A stretch of DNA of 64,000 nucleotides, taken from contig CAYRQP010000002.1 in assembly GCA_964426545.1 (NCBI GenBank), positions 91,110-155,109 on the forward strand. The letters run 5' to 3'. The DNA is from CAYRQP01 sp964426545 (lineage in GTDB: Bacteria > Fermentibacterota > Fermentibacteria > Fermentibacterales > JCC-6). Below the pieces are notes generated by a model, which was given only the letters and a program-made list of their open reading frames with translations, made no database searches and was not told the origin of the DNA. A program made the translations under genes and the position numbers. Every line of letters begins with the position of its first letter. Positions within the stretch are counted from its first letter, which is position 1. Positions 51,097-59,286 of the stretch are shown here, piece by piece.

Positions 51097-52292
51097 TGGC
51101 AAGTATAGAAGTCCGAAAGGATACCTGCACGGGCTGCGGTATATGTGTGCCGTCCTGTCCTTTCGGATACATAACCATGGAAGATGATTTCGCAGTTATT
51201 AGTGATGCATGTACTTTATGCAGTGCGTGCGAGTCATCATGTCCGTTCAGGGCGATTATCATAAGACAGGATGGAGTCAGAAAAGCGGATAAGACTGCAT
51301 ATTCGGGAGTTATGGTCATTGCAGAGCAGCGTGACGGGATTATAGATGGATGCACCCTCGAACTACTGGGTGAAGCCAGAAGGCTTGCCGAAGCGGATGA
51401 AAGCGTTGTCTCGACCGTACTGCTTACGGAAAAGGCTGAAAACCGGCCTGAAGAACTCTTTCATTATGGTGCTGACATTGTATATCTGACTGAAAATCCC
51501 GCTTTGAAACACTTCAGGACAGAACCGTTTTCGAAGATTGTCGAAAAACTCATCAAGGAAGTAAAACCTGGCGTTGTACTTGCAGGGGCAACTACAACCG
51601 GACGAGACCTGATGCCGCGGATTGCCAAGAATCTCGACACAGGTCTTACTGCAGACTGCACAGAACTTGCAATCGATGAGAAGACAGGCGGACTTCTCCA
51701 GACCAGACCGGCTTTCGGCGGAAATATTCTAGCCACTATCGTATGTGCTGACACAAGACCGCAGATGGCAACGGTACGCCCCAAAGTGATGAAACCAATC
51801 GAACCCGATATAAACAGGACCGGTAAGATAGAGATAATAGAAGTCTCTCCCGCTGACCTGACCAGTCGAACAGAAATAATCGACTTCAAACCGCTCGAAG
51901 AGGGTGAAATTGACATTACAGAAGCTGATGTTATTGTGTCAGGGGGCAGGGGAATGAAATCTGCCGAGAATTTCAAACTGCTTGAAGAACTGGCAGACCT
52001 TCTCGACGGCAGCATCGGTGCAAGCCGAGCTGCAATAGATGAAGGGTGGATTCCCTATCCGCATCAGGTTGGTCAAACCGGCAAAACGGTTCAGCCTAAA
52101 CTGTACATTGCCTGCGGGATATCAGGTGCTGTGCAGCACAGGGTGGGAATGCAGTCATCCGACCGCATATTTGCCGTGAATAAGGATGAATCTGCACCCA
52201 TATTCGAGTTCTGCAATGAGGGTTTTGTGGGAAATCTCTTCGAGATTCTTCCGATTCTCATCAAGATACTGAAGAAAGAATTTGGAGCATAA
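51096..52292 (+). CDS. etfA: Ferredoxin-fused electron-transfer flavoprotein alpha subunit
   Basis: A 398-residue EtfA with an N-terminal two-cluster ferredoxin: CTGCGICVPSCP (about 11-22) and CTLCSACESSCP (about 39-50). The EtfA body carries GLTADCTELAID, GGRGMKSAENFKLLEELADLL and the FAD motif YIACGISGAVQHRVGMQ...AVNKDESAPIF. Such Fd-EtfA fusions are known from CarE of caffeyl-CoA reductase and some bifurcating lactate dehydrogenases. The extra clusters probably pass electrons to or from ferredoxin. Confidence 0.92.
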   Translation: MASIEVRKDTCTGCGICVPSCPFGYITMEDDFAVISDACTLCSACESSCPFRAIIIRQDGVRKADKTAYSGVMVIAEQRDGIIDGCTLELLGEARRLAEADESVVSTVLLTEKAENRPEELFHYGADIVYLTENPALKHFRTEPFSKIVEKLIKEVKPGVVLAGATTTGRDLMPRIAKNLDTGLTADCTELAIDEKTGGLLQTRPAFGGNILATIVCADTRPQMATVRPKVMKPIEPDINRTGKIEIIEVSPADLTSRTEIIDFKPLEEGEIDITEADVIVSGGRGMKSAENFKLLEELADLLDGSIGASRAAIDEGWIPYPHQVGQTGKTVQPKLYIACGISGAVQHRVGMQSSDRIFAVNKDESAPIFEFCNEGFVGNLFEILPILIKILKKEFGA

Positions 52293-52299
52293 TCCCGGG

Positions 52300-53118
52300 A
52301 TGAAAACAGTGCCTGATCATATCACAGGCAGATTTGGGTTTATACCATTGTTGCTTTTACCGGTTGTCTTTATCCTGTCGGGATGTTCCAATCATTGTGA
52401 CCTATTCGAAGAAATGGCATTTGTATCAATTCCATCGGGGAACTTCGAGATGGGTTCAGACAGGTTCGCAGACGAGATGCCGATTCATACAGTTCAAATC
52501 GATTCTTTTGAAATGCTATCGACAGAAATTACTCAGGGCATGTGGGAAGCAGTCATGGGAACATCGCTCGAACACCAGACAGGGCGTACAGACTATGACT
52601 ACGGTATTATGGGGAAGGGAGATGACTACCCTATGTATTATGTATCCCTTAATGACTGTCACGAATTCATAAACACGCTGAATGGAATCGACAGCGAACA
52701 TACATATAGACTGCCGAGTGAGTCCGAATGGGAATATGCCTGCAGAGCCGGTTCGGATACAAAATATTACTGGGGTGACAGTTCTTCGGAGAATATAGTT
52801 GATACGTACTGCTGGTATTCAGAGAATTCCGGCGCAAAAGTACACCCGGTTGGTCAGAAAAAACCCAATGCATGGGGATTGTATGACATGAGCGGCAATC
52901 TCTGGGAGTGGTGTGAGGATAGATATAGTCCTGATTATTCGGGTGCCCCCGATGACGGTTCGGTGTGGGAAAGCGGTACGGGAGGATTATTTGTATTCCG
53001 CGGGGGACGCTGGTTCAGCAATATCTCATACTGCCGCTCTGCCAGCCGCGAAGGGTACGGTCCCAACAGAAGGGGCGGCAGCCTGGGTTTCCGCATAGTC
53101 AGGGAGAGCAATGAGTAA
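52300..53118 (+). CDS. FGE-fold (SUMF1-like) lipoprotein 1
   Basis: A 272-residue protein. Lipobox LSGC in residues 25-28 of MKTVPDHITGRF..., so it is envelope-anchored. The mature part is a formylglycine-generating-enzyme-type domain: FVSIPSGNFEMGSD, TEITQGMWEAVMG, YRLPSESEWEYACRAG, GLYDMSGNLWEWCEDRY and GGRWFSNISYCRSASR. True FGE has two Cys about five residues apart in the last segment, binding copper; here one is missing (FSN). It is probably not a genuine sulfatase activator. ATG at 52300 is chosen over a TTG that overlaps etfA. Confidence 0.85.
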   Translation: MKTVPDHITGRFGFIPLLLLPVVFILSGCSNHCDLFEEMAFVSIPSGNFEMGSDRFADEMPIHTVQIDSFEMLSTEITQGMWEAVMGTSLEHQTGRTDYDYGIMGKGDDYPMYYVSLNDCHEFINTLNGIDSEHTYRLPSESEWEYACRAGSDTKYYWGDSSSENIVDTYCWYSENSGAKVHPVGQKKPNAWGLYDMSGNLWEWCEDRYSPDYSGAPDDGSVWESGTGGLFVFRGGRWFSNISYCRSASREGYGPNRRGGSLGFRIVRESNE

Positions 53119-53902
53119 AGTCATCGGAATGTTCATCTTCTTCCTGCTGATAAGCAGTTGCGGCAATCCGGAAACTCAATTTCCTGATATGAAATTTGTA
53201 CAGATACCTGCAGGCAGTTTCAACATGGGTTCCCGGGATTTCGATTCTGATGAACTTCCGGTTCATGCAGTGAATGTCGATTCATTCGAAATAATGGCGA
53301 CTGAAGTAACGCAGTCCATGTGGCAGACTGTAATGGGAACGACTGTTTATGACATGCGGGATAGATCCGATCCCGACTGGATGATGAAGGGAGTCGGTGC
53401 TGAATACCCAATGTACTATGTTTCCTGGCATGATTGTCATGAGTTTATCAACGCTCTGAACCACATGGATCCTACATACACATATAGACTACCAACAGAA
53501 GCAGAATGGGAGTACGCCTGCCGTGCAGGAACAACGACAGAATATTACTGGGGGAACAGCGATGAAGATGATACCATCAGTCGATACTGCTGGTATTTCC
53601 CCAATTCTGACTTTCAGACCCATCCGGTTGGCGGGAAGATACCTAATGAATGGCTGCTCTACGACATGAACGGCAATGTATGGGAATGGTGTCTGGACAG
53701 TTTCAGTGATTACAGGAAAGCAGGTTCAGACGGGATGGCATGGTTGGGTGAAAATACTGACGGCAGAATAGAGCGCGGCGGCAGCTGGATAACCAATGCA
53801 AGATGCTGCCGCAGTTCGAACAGATACAGGGGAGACCCTTCGAGGGCTCGCAGCAATCTGGGTTTCCGCCTTGTCAGAACATCGAATATTACAGGATTGT
53901 GA
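53111..53902 (+). CDS. FGE-fold (SUMF1-like) lipoprotein 2
   Basis: A 263-residue paralogue of the preceding gene, with lipobox ISSC (Cys17). Domain blocks: KFVQIPAGSFNMGSRD, TEVTQSMWQTVMG, YRLPTEAEWEYACRAG, LYDMNGNVWEWCLDSF and GGSWITNARCCRSSNRY. The C-terminal segment has two adjacent Cys rather than the spaced pair of FGE. The start overlaps gene 1 by 8 bases. The two probably arose by tandem duplication. Confidence 0.85.
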   Translation: MSKVIGMFIFFLLISSCGNPETQFPDMKFVQIPAGSFNMGSRDFDSDELPVHAVNVDSFEIMATEVTQSMWQTVMGTTVYDMRDRSDPDWMMKGVGAEYPMYYVSWHDCHEFINALNHMDPTYTYRLPTEAEWEYACRAGTTTEYYWGNSDEDDTISRYCWYFPNSDFQTHPVGGKIPNEWLLYDMNGNVWEWCLDSFSDYRKAGSDGMAWLGENTDGRIERGGSWITNARCCRSSNRYRGDPSRARSNLGFRLVRTSNITGL

Positions 53903-53905
53903 TGT

Positions 53906-54868
53906 ATGGAGAAAATTGAAAAAGTAGCAGTACTGCATGTTCACACAACACATTCAGATGGAACGGGGACTCCTGCAGAAGTAATCAGAACTGCTCAGAA
54001 TTCAGACATCGATATACTCGGGATAAATGACCATAACAACTTAAGACTGCGTAACGAAGGGCTTGGCGGATGGCAGGGCAACCTGTTTGTTCTTGCAGGT
54101 GCTGAACTACAGGATGAGAATGACAGGAATCATCTGCTTGTCTATGGTTTAGATGTTCTCCCCGATACATCTGATACGGAGAAACAGATTGAATTCGTCA
54201 ACAATCACAGCGGCATTGCCATAGTTGCTCACCCATTTGAAAAGCCGGGTAAACTCCCGCATACAAAGTCATATTGCTGGACCCGGGGAGTATTAGATGG
54301 ACTATCAGGTGTAGAAGTATGGAATTACATGTCGGAGTGGAAAGCAGATATTTCAGTGTTCAACTTTATAAGTAAGTACAGACACCCTGATAAATATGTT
54401 GTAACACCCGAAAAAAATGCCATGGGATTTTGGCAGCAGGTTGGAGGATGTGTGATAGGGGGAGTTGATGCCCACAACTTTAAAGCAGGCGGTCTGTTGA
54501 ATCTCTCCATGTTTCCATATGAATATCTGATGGGAAAGACAAGGACACACATTCTACTGGACAGCGAATTGCCCTCCGACAGTAAAGAAGCAGAGAAGAT
54601 TATCGTGGATGCCCTGCGCTGCGGAAACTGTTTTGTGAGTAATGGGGCAAACGGTGATGCCCGCGGTTTCAGATGTGAATGTCATACAGGAAAAATCAGA
54701 ATGGTACTCCCTGAATCCGGGAAAGTTGAGATTGCTTCGATGGATACAGTGTTGTTCAGTGACCATTTGGACGGTGGGGAACATCTGCTGGATGTATGTG
54801 TAGAAGAGAAGTGTGCAGTTACGATCTCAAGGGACGAAAGGATGTGGATATTTTGCGGATTGCATTAG
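53906..54868 (+). CDS. PHP-domain metal-dependent phosphoesterase
   Basis: A 320-residue cytoplasmic-looking protein. HVHTTHSDGTG (first PHP motif), GINDHNN (second), AIVAHPFEKPG (His), and GGVDAHNF (Asp-x-His) form the trinuclear metal site of PHP/CehA-like phosphoesterases. The substrate is not identifiable. Starts 3 bases after the FGE-like gene stop. Confidence 0.8.
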   Translation: MEKIEKVAVLHVHTTHSDGTGTPAEVIRTAQNSDIDILGINDHNNLRLRNEGLGGWQGNLFVLAGAELQDENDRNHLLVYGLDVLPDTSDTEKQIEFVNNHSGIAIVAHPFEKPGKLPHTKSYCWTRGVLDGLSGVEVWNYMSEWKADISVFNFISKYRHPDKYVVTPEKNAMGFWQQVGGCVIGGVDAHNFKAGGLLNLSMFPYEYLMGKTRTHILLDSELPSDSKEAEKIIVDALRCGNCFVSNGANGDARGFRCECHTGKIRMVLPESGKVEIASMDTVLFSDHLDGGEHLLDVCVEEKCAVTISRDERMWIFCGLH

Positions 54869-55326
54869 GAATGGGACTGGTCATCGGGCTATGTGTTTCA
54901 TCAATGGCAACACCTCTCGACACTGTGTTTGATGCATTTCACTGCATCGAATACAGGGACGGGGACGGGCTTCTCTCCCTGCTGAGTGACAATTTTCGAC
55001 AGCAACTCGAATTCTTCCATACTTCATTTCTTGAAATTGCAGAAGCGGATCCAAATACTGCATCCCGTTATCTTCGAGGCAGTGGAATATCCATGTTAGA
55101 TCTGAAGTGGATGGATCTGGGTGAAATAGCGTCACAGATGCTGGAGCATATTTCACTGCCGAACGAAGGGGACGTGATTGCGGACAGCACTGAATTTGCA
55201 GGGGACTATGCCGAAACCATCCTGACAATGGCTGACAGTTCGAAGATATATGTCTATCTGATTCTCGAAGAAGGTATCTGGAAGATAAACAGTTCTTCTA
55301 TCATTACTGAAATATTTGGTTTATAG
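54853..55326 (+). CDS. Small exported protein, NTF2-like
   Basis: About 157 residues. The TTG at 54853 gives a good signal peptide (MRIALGMGLVIGLCVSSMA) and has AAAGGA 10 bases before it; GTG 54844 and ATG 54796 are alternatives. The body (DTVFDAFHCIEYRDGDGLLSLLSDNFRQQ...YVYLILEEGIWKINSSS) has the outline of an NTF2/DUF4878 domain similar to the lipoproteins downstream. The start lies inside the end of the PHP gene. Function unknown. Confidence 0.55.
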   Translation: MRIALGMGLVIGLCVSSMATPLDTVFDAFHCIEYRDGDGLLSLLSDNFRQQLEFFHTSFLEIAEADPNTASRYLRGSGISMLDLKWMDLGEIASQMLEHISLPNEGDVIADSTEFAGDYAETILTMADSSKIYVYLILEEGIWKINSSSIITEIFGL

Positions 55327-55342
55327 ATAATCATACTTATAC

Positions 55343-55370
55343 TTGAAATTTATATTATTTATGTTATAGT
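55343..55370 (+). promoter_or_regulatory. Sigma-70-type promoter
   Basis: TTGAAA (55343-55348), a 16-base AT-rich spacer and TATAGT (55365-55370), 54 bases before the ATG at 55424. Confidence 0.55.
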
Positions 55371-55423
55371 TCATTGAATAGTTCGTCGGTTTTCTAATTG
55401 TACTAACTTTGATGGAGGAAAAT

Positions 55424-55774
55424 ATGAAAAAATTATTCATTGGTCTCACAATAGTAGCCCTTCTGGGATTTGCCTGCGGCGGGTCGGCCGGAAACCCCGA
55501 AGCAACGGTCAACAAGTTCTTCGATGCCATGAAGGAAGGTGACGCTGATGCAGCTGCCGAGTGTGTACTTGGTGGAATGACTGACGAGGATAAGGAAATA
55601 TTCGCAACTATGGCTCCATTCATGGCAGAAATGGAAATTGAAACAAACGGGTTTGAAATCGATGGCGATGCAGCCATTGTTTATATCGAATTGAAGTTCA
55701 TGGGCGAAACCCAGGAGGACGAAGTCGATCTTGTTCTCGAAGATGGTCAGTGGAAGTTGGTCGAAGGTCTCTAG
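55424..55774 (+). CDS. DUF4878-like lipoprotein
   Basis: A 116-residue lipoprotein with lipobox GFAC (Cys16) and an NTF2-like domain: PEATVNKFFDAMKEGDADAAA, then GDAAIVYIELKFMG and LEDGQWKLVEGL. ATG at 55424 follows GGAGGAAAAT. It has its own promoter and a strong terminator after it, so it is monocistronic. It is the intact paralogue of the gene interrupted by the assembly gap. Function unknown. Confidence 0.75.
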   Translation: MKKLFIGLTIVALLGFACGGSAGNPEATVNKFFDAMKEGDADAAAECVLGGMTDEDKEIFATMAPFMAEMEIETNGFEIDGDAAIVYIELKFMGETQEDEVDLVLEDGQWKLVEGL

Positions 55775-55801
55775 AAGACTTGACATATTTAGGTTACAAG
55801 A

Positions 55802-55829
55802 CCCCCGGAGGCACTCCGGGGGTTATTTT
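55802..55829 (+). terminator. Rho-independent terminator
   Basis: CCCCCGGAG (55802-55810), loop GCA, CTCCGGGGG (55814-55822), then TTATTTT. A 9-bp GC-rich stem 27 bases after the lipoprotein stop. Confidence 0.9.
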
Positions 55830-55867
55830 CTTGAAATAACAAAGAAAGCAAAATCGAAAGGAAACAG

Positions 55868-56197
55868 ATGAAAGCGATAACCGTTTTTGTTATTGCGGGT
55901 GCAGTTATTCTGGGGCTTACAGCCGGATTGGTTCTTACCGACCCGGAGACGACGGTCGAAACATTCTTCGAAGCCATGGCGAATGGCGATGCTGATNNNN
56001 NNNNNNNNNNNNNNNNNNNNNNNNNNNNNNNNNNNNNNNNNNNNNNNNNNNNNNNNNNNNNNNNNNNNNNNNNNNNNNNNNNNNNNNNNNNNNNNNCAGC
56101 CATTGTCTATATCGAGATGACTTTTGAAGACGACTCTGACACAGATCAGATAGACATGGTCAATGTGAACGGTGACTGGCTGATAGTAATGGAATGA
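55868..56197 (+). CDS. DUF4878-like exported protein, interrupted by assembly gap
   Basis: The visible N-terminus (MKAITVFVIAGAVILGLTAG) is a signal or anchor helix without a lipobox. TVETFFEAMANGDAD before the gap and AIVYIEMTFEDDSD after it align with the paralogue at 55424. By that alignment about 40 codons are hidden, slightly more than the 100 Ns. The frame agrees on both sides. Function unknown. Confidence 0.6.
   Translation: MKAITVFVIAGAVILGLTAGLVLTDPETTVETFFEAMANGDADXXXXXXXXXXXXXXXXXXXXXXXXXXXXXXXXXXAIVYIEMTFEDDSDTDQIDMVNVNGDWLIVME
55997..56096. other. 100-N assembly gap
   Basis: One hundred Ns, a conventional scaffold-gap length that does not measure the real distance. It lies inside a gene that has a close paralogue 0.5 kb upstream. 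Confidence 0.99.
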
Positions 56198-56297
56198 TAC
56201 GGGACGTTGCTGAATCTGTTAACTTATAGTCGTACATAAAGAAAACTAAACATATAAAACTCCGTTTAGTGGAATCACAGAAATTCATTCCTTTCAT

Positions 56298-56382
56298 AAT
56301 TTTCAGAATTAAAATGAAGGGTGAAAGCCCTCGTTAATTGACGGGGTGATAACGAGGTAGTAGTATCACCTAACTGAAAATT
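56298..56382 (+). ncRNA. Candidate structured leader: three-way junction with kissing loops
   Basis: P1 is AATTTTCAG (56298-56306) with CTGAAAATT (56374-56382), 9 bp. P2 is AATTAA (56307-56312) with TTAATT (56334-56339), P3 GGTGATA (56345-56351) with TATCACC (56364-56370). The P2 loop contains CCTCG (56329-56333) and the P3 loop CGAGG (56353-56357), which can pair. All helices are perfect. Other hairpins lie nearby (56245-56251 with 56264-56270). The element ends 70 bases before the methyltransferase ATG. I do not recognise it as a known riboswitch; an old mobile-element end is an alternative. Confidence 0.5.
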
Positions 56383-56452
56383 GACTATAATCTGAGAATC
56401 AGAAATATAGCAAAATACATGTCTAAACGACTGTAACGAAAGGATCCGCTGA

Positions 56453-57913
56453 ATGAGACCAACCGTCAGATTTCTCGAAGATAATTTGATTGAGAAAATT
56501 GTAGATGAAGCTATTGAAATTCTCTGTACACTCGGTATAGAACTGCACAACGATAATGTACTGTCGGTATTGAATGACTTCGGAGCAACCGTCGATGAGA
56601 AAAAGAAACATGTTCTGCTCACAAGGAGTATCATCGAAAAGGTGCTGGACTCAGTCCCGTCGTCATTCAAACTGTACGATGTCAGAGGGAATCAGACGCA
56701 TGATTTTTCACGGCGAAACATACACTTCACACCCGGATCGGCAGCACTCAACATCCTCGATTATGAGACAAGTGTAATAAGACGGCCTGCCACTGAAGAT
56801 TATGTTAAGTATGCAAAAATTGTGAGTCAGCTCGACAACATTGCCTCTCAGAGTACAGCAATGATTCCGAATGATGTACCTGATATGATATCTGACAGTT
56901 ACCGTCTGTTTCTCAGTCTCATGTATTGTGAAAAACCTGTAGTGACAGGCACTTTTACAATAGAAGCCTTTGAAGTAATGAAGAATCTTCTGGTTGCTGC
57001 ACGCGGGGGCGAGAAGGAACTCAAAGACAAGCCGCTGTCCATTTTCTCCTGTTGTCCGACATCACCGCTGAAGTGGAGTGATGTTACATCTCAGAATGTT
57101 GTCGATTGTGCAAAACACTCCATACCGGTCGAATATATTTCCATGCCGCTCGGAGGGTTTATGGCTCCGGTTACCCTGACAGGCATGCTTATTCAACATA
57201 CTGCGGAAACACTTAGCGGAGTCGTTATCTCCCAGCTTACCAATCCGAGAACTCCTGTTCTTTACGGCGGTTCCCCGGCAATCTTCGATGTCCGGTATGA
57301 AACAACCCCGATGGGAGCAATCGAGACAATGATGACCGATTGTGCCTATAGTGAGATAGGGAGATATCTCGGCATTCCAACACAGGCATATATCTCTCTC
57401 AGTGACGCAAAACAGCTCGATTCACAGGCAGGGCTGGAAAGTGCAATGGGGGCAACGCTGGCAGCTCTTTCGGGGATCAATAACATATCCGGCCCCGGAA
57501 TGCTCGACTTCGAGAGTTGTCAGAGTCTCGAGAAACTGATTCTGGATAATGAGATATGCGGGATGACTTTCAGAATGATTCAGGGAATCGAACCCAAAGA
57601 GGATTTTCCCGCTATTCCGCTGTTTCAGGAATTGCTGCGTGAAAAACATCTTCTCATCTCGGATCATTCTATGCGGTATCTTAGAGAAGAACACTATTTT
57701 CCCGGCTCAGTCATTGACCGCACCAACCGGGCAAGATGGGAAGCAGAAGGTAGTTTGAGTCTGGGACAGCGTGCACATAGCGAAGTCGAGAAGTTAGTCG
57801 AAAATTACGAACCTTCCACCCTATCTTATGAGAAGAAAAAGGAACTTACATCACTTATGCAAAGAGAAGCGGAACTCTATGGGCAGAACAAACTTCCGGA
57901 AAGAGATGAATGA
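56453..57913 (+). CDS. MttB-family (non-pyrrolysine) corrinoid methyltransferase
   Basis: A 486-residue TIM-barrel methyltransferase of the trimethylamine methyltransferase (MttB/COG5598) superfamily: RPTVRFLEDNLIEKIVDEAIEILCTLGIE, FTPGSAALNILD, PVEYISMPLGGFMAPVTLTGMLIQHTAETLSG and PVLYGGSPAIFDVRY. There is no in-frame TAG, so it belongs with MtgB-type enzymes that demethylate quaternary amines (glycine betaine, proline betaine, carnitine and similar) rather than Pyl-containing MttB. It should pass the methyl group to Co(I) of the corrinoid protein two genes on. RBS AAAGGA 8 bases before ATG. Overlaps the next gene by 4 bases. Substrate not predictable from sequence. Confidence 0.88.
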   Translation: MRPTVRFLEDNLIEKIVDEAIEILCTLGIELHNDNVLSVLNDFGATVDEKKKHVLLTRSIIEKVLDSVPSSFKLYDVRGNQTHDFSRRNIHFTPGSAALNILDYETSVIRRPATEDYVKYAKIVSQLDNIASQSTAMIPNDVPDMISDSYRLFLSLMYCEKPVVTGTFTIEAFEVMKNLLVAARGGEKELKDKPLSIFSCCPTSPLKWSDVTSQNVVDCAKHSIPVEYISMPLGGFMAPVTLTGMLIQHTAETLSGVVISQLTNPRTPVLYGGSPAIFDVRYETTPMGAIETMMTDCAYSEIGRYLGIPTQAYISLSDAKQLDSQAGLESAMGATLAALSGINNISGPGMLDFESCQSLEKLILDNEICGMTFRMIQGIEPKEDFPAIPLFQELLREKHLLISDHSMRYLREEHYFPGSVIDRTNRARWEAEGSLSLGQRAHSEVEKLVENYEPSTLSYEKKKELTSLMQREAELYGQNKLPERDE

Positions 57914-58650
57914 GTTCGCTTGTTAATTTTAACTTGCTGAAACTACTACCTGCCAATGATGAAGTGCTACGCAGACAGGGTATTCCCGACCCTTCCGCAG
58001 TATCCCGGGAGATGCAGGAGATGCCGGAATATGCAATCAGGGAGTTAAAAGAGATCTGTCATCCTGCCGGAGTGATATCGGAACTTACTGTCGATGAATT
58101 TGGATTGATATTCGATGGAGAAGGCAGTAATGCCGGGGATGCTCTTCTGAAAGACATATATCCCAGCGGAAGGCATCTTGCCCTTTTTGCACTGACAATG
58201 GGAGATGAAGTAAGCAATCACATAAACACACTCTTCGGTGAAAACGAACTGGTTACAGCATCGATGCTCGACACGGCGGCATCGCTTGCTGCCGAAACTG
58301 CTGTTGAAATACTGGAAGGAGATTTCTTCGAGAAGAAGTCCAACGGGGAAAGCAGCGGGACTGAATATTGCGTCTTAAGTTACAGTCCGGGCTATTGCGG
58401 CTGGGACATCACATCACAGAAAAAAATATTCGAGTATCTTAACCCGGGGCAGATAGGTATCAGCCTGAATGAAAGCTGCCTGATGACCCCGTTGAAGTCA
58501 GTTACCGGAGTCCTAATATATGCCCGTAGAAGCGTACACCTATTCGACCCGGTTTTCAGTTACTGCAGTATGTGCAGGCATCACTCATGCACAAACCGAT
58601 TGGAAGAACTTAAATCTTCCAACCCAAACAGTTTCGAAAGAAGGAATTAA
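57910..58650 (+). CDS. MetH activation-domain-like protein
   Basis: A 246-residue stand-alone relative of the C-terminal reactivation domain of cobalamin-dependent methionine synthase. The core is LALFALTMGDEVSNHI (substrate-side helix) and CVLSYSPGYCGWDITSQKKIFEYL, matching the SPGYCGW form of this family, followed by ESCLMTPLKSVTGVLIYA. A Cys cluster at the end (CSMCRHHSC) may bind a metal. In MetH the domain binds SAM for reductive remethylation of Co(II). Here it probably rescues the corrinoid protein encoded next. Overlaps on both sides. Confidence 0.8.
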   Translation: MSSLVNFNLLKLLPANDEVLRRQGIPDPSAVSREMQEMPEYAIRELKEICHPAGVISELTVDEFGLIFDGEGSNAGDALLKDIYPSGRHLALFALTMGDEVSNHINTLFGENELVTASMLDTAASLAAETAVEILEGDFFEKKSNGESSGTEYCVLSYSPGYCGWDITSQKKIFEYLNPGQIGISLNESCLMTPLKSVTGVLIYARRSVHLFDPVFSYCSMCRHHSCTNRLEELKSSNPNSFERRN

Positions 58651-59282
58651 TGGATATTTTAGAACAGATATCAGCCGGTATTCAGATTGGAGATAACAAG
58701 AGCGTTTCCGAACTGACAACCCGTGCCATTGATGAGAAAGTTGAACCCCGGGATATTCTCGACAACGGTCTTGTTGCGGGGATGAATGTCATAGGGGAGA
58801 GATTCAGAGTACACGAGATATTCCTCCCGCAGGTGCTGCTTGCAGCACGGGCTATGTACGCAGGGATGGATCTGCTGAAGCCGTTGTTCCTGAAAACAGG
58901 AATGCCTTCCCTCGGGAAGGTGGTCATTGGAACGGTTCAGGGTGACCTGCACGATATAGGCAAGAATCTGGTTGGAATCATGCTGAAAGGTGCTGGATTT
59001 GAAATAATCGACCTTGGCAAAGATGTTCCTGCCGAGAAATTCGTGAACACGGCTGAACAGGAGGGTGCTTCGGTTATCGGGATGTCTACACTGCTGACAA
59101 CAACGACACCAGTGATGTCGCAGGTGATAGAACTGCTCCGCGAAAGAGGTCTGGAAAACAGGATAAAGACGATTGTGGGCGGTGCTCCTATTTCGAGAGA
59201 TATGGCAACAGAGATTGGAGCCACAGCTTATGGGTATGATGCTGCAAATGCGGTGGAATGCGTAAAACAACTGTTCGGCTGA
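58650..59282 (+). CDS. Corrinoid protein (MttC/MetH B12-module type)
   Basis: A 210-residue protein: an N-terminal helical cap (about 1-85, LDNGLVAGMNVIGERFRVHEIFLPQVLLAARAM) and a Rossmann-like B12 domain. The cobalt-ligand motif is GDLHDIGKN with His101, followed by GMSTLLTTT and GGAPISRDMATEIGA. It carries a methyl group between the MttB-like enzyme and homocysteine methyltransferase. The start overlaps the activation gene stop (TAATG). The next gene begins 4 bases after its stop. Confidence 0.92.
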   Translation: MDILEQISAGIQIGDNKSVSELTTRAIDEKVEPRDILDNGLVAGMNVIGERFRVHEIFLPQVLLAARAMYAGMDLLKPLFLKTGMPSLGKVVIGTVQGDLHDIGKNLVGIMLKGAGFEIIDLGKDVPAEKFVNTAEQEGASVIGMSTLLTTTTPVMSQVIELLRERGLENRIKTIVGGAPISRDMATEIGATAYGYDAANAVECVKQLFG

Positions 59283-59286
59283 TGAA

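Noticed and set aside
56298..56382. Cobalamin or SAM-I riboswitch
   Set aside because: The helices are convincing but the conserved core sequences of those classes are not present, so only a generic structured-RNA call is made.
56453..57913. Pyrrolysine-type trimethylamine methyltransferase (MttB proper)
   Set aside because: The 486-codon frame has no in-frame TAG; it ends in TGA. It belongs to the non-Pyl part of the superfamily.
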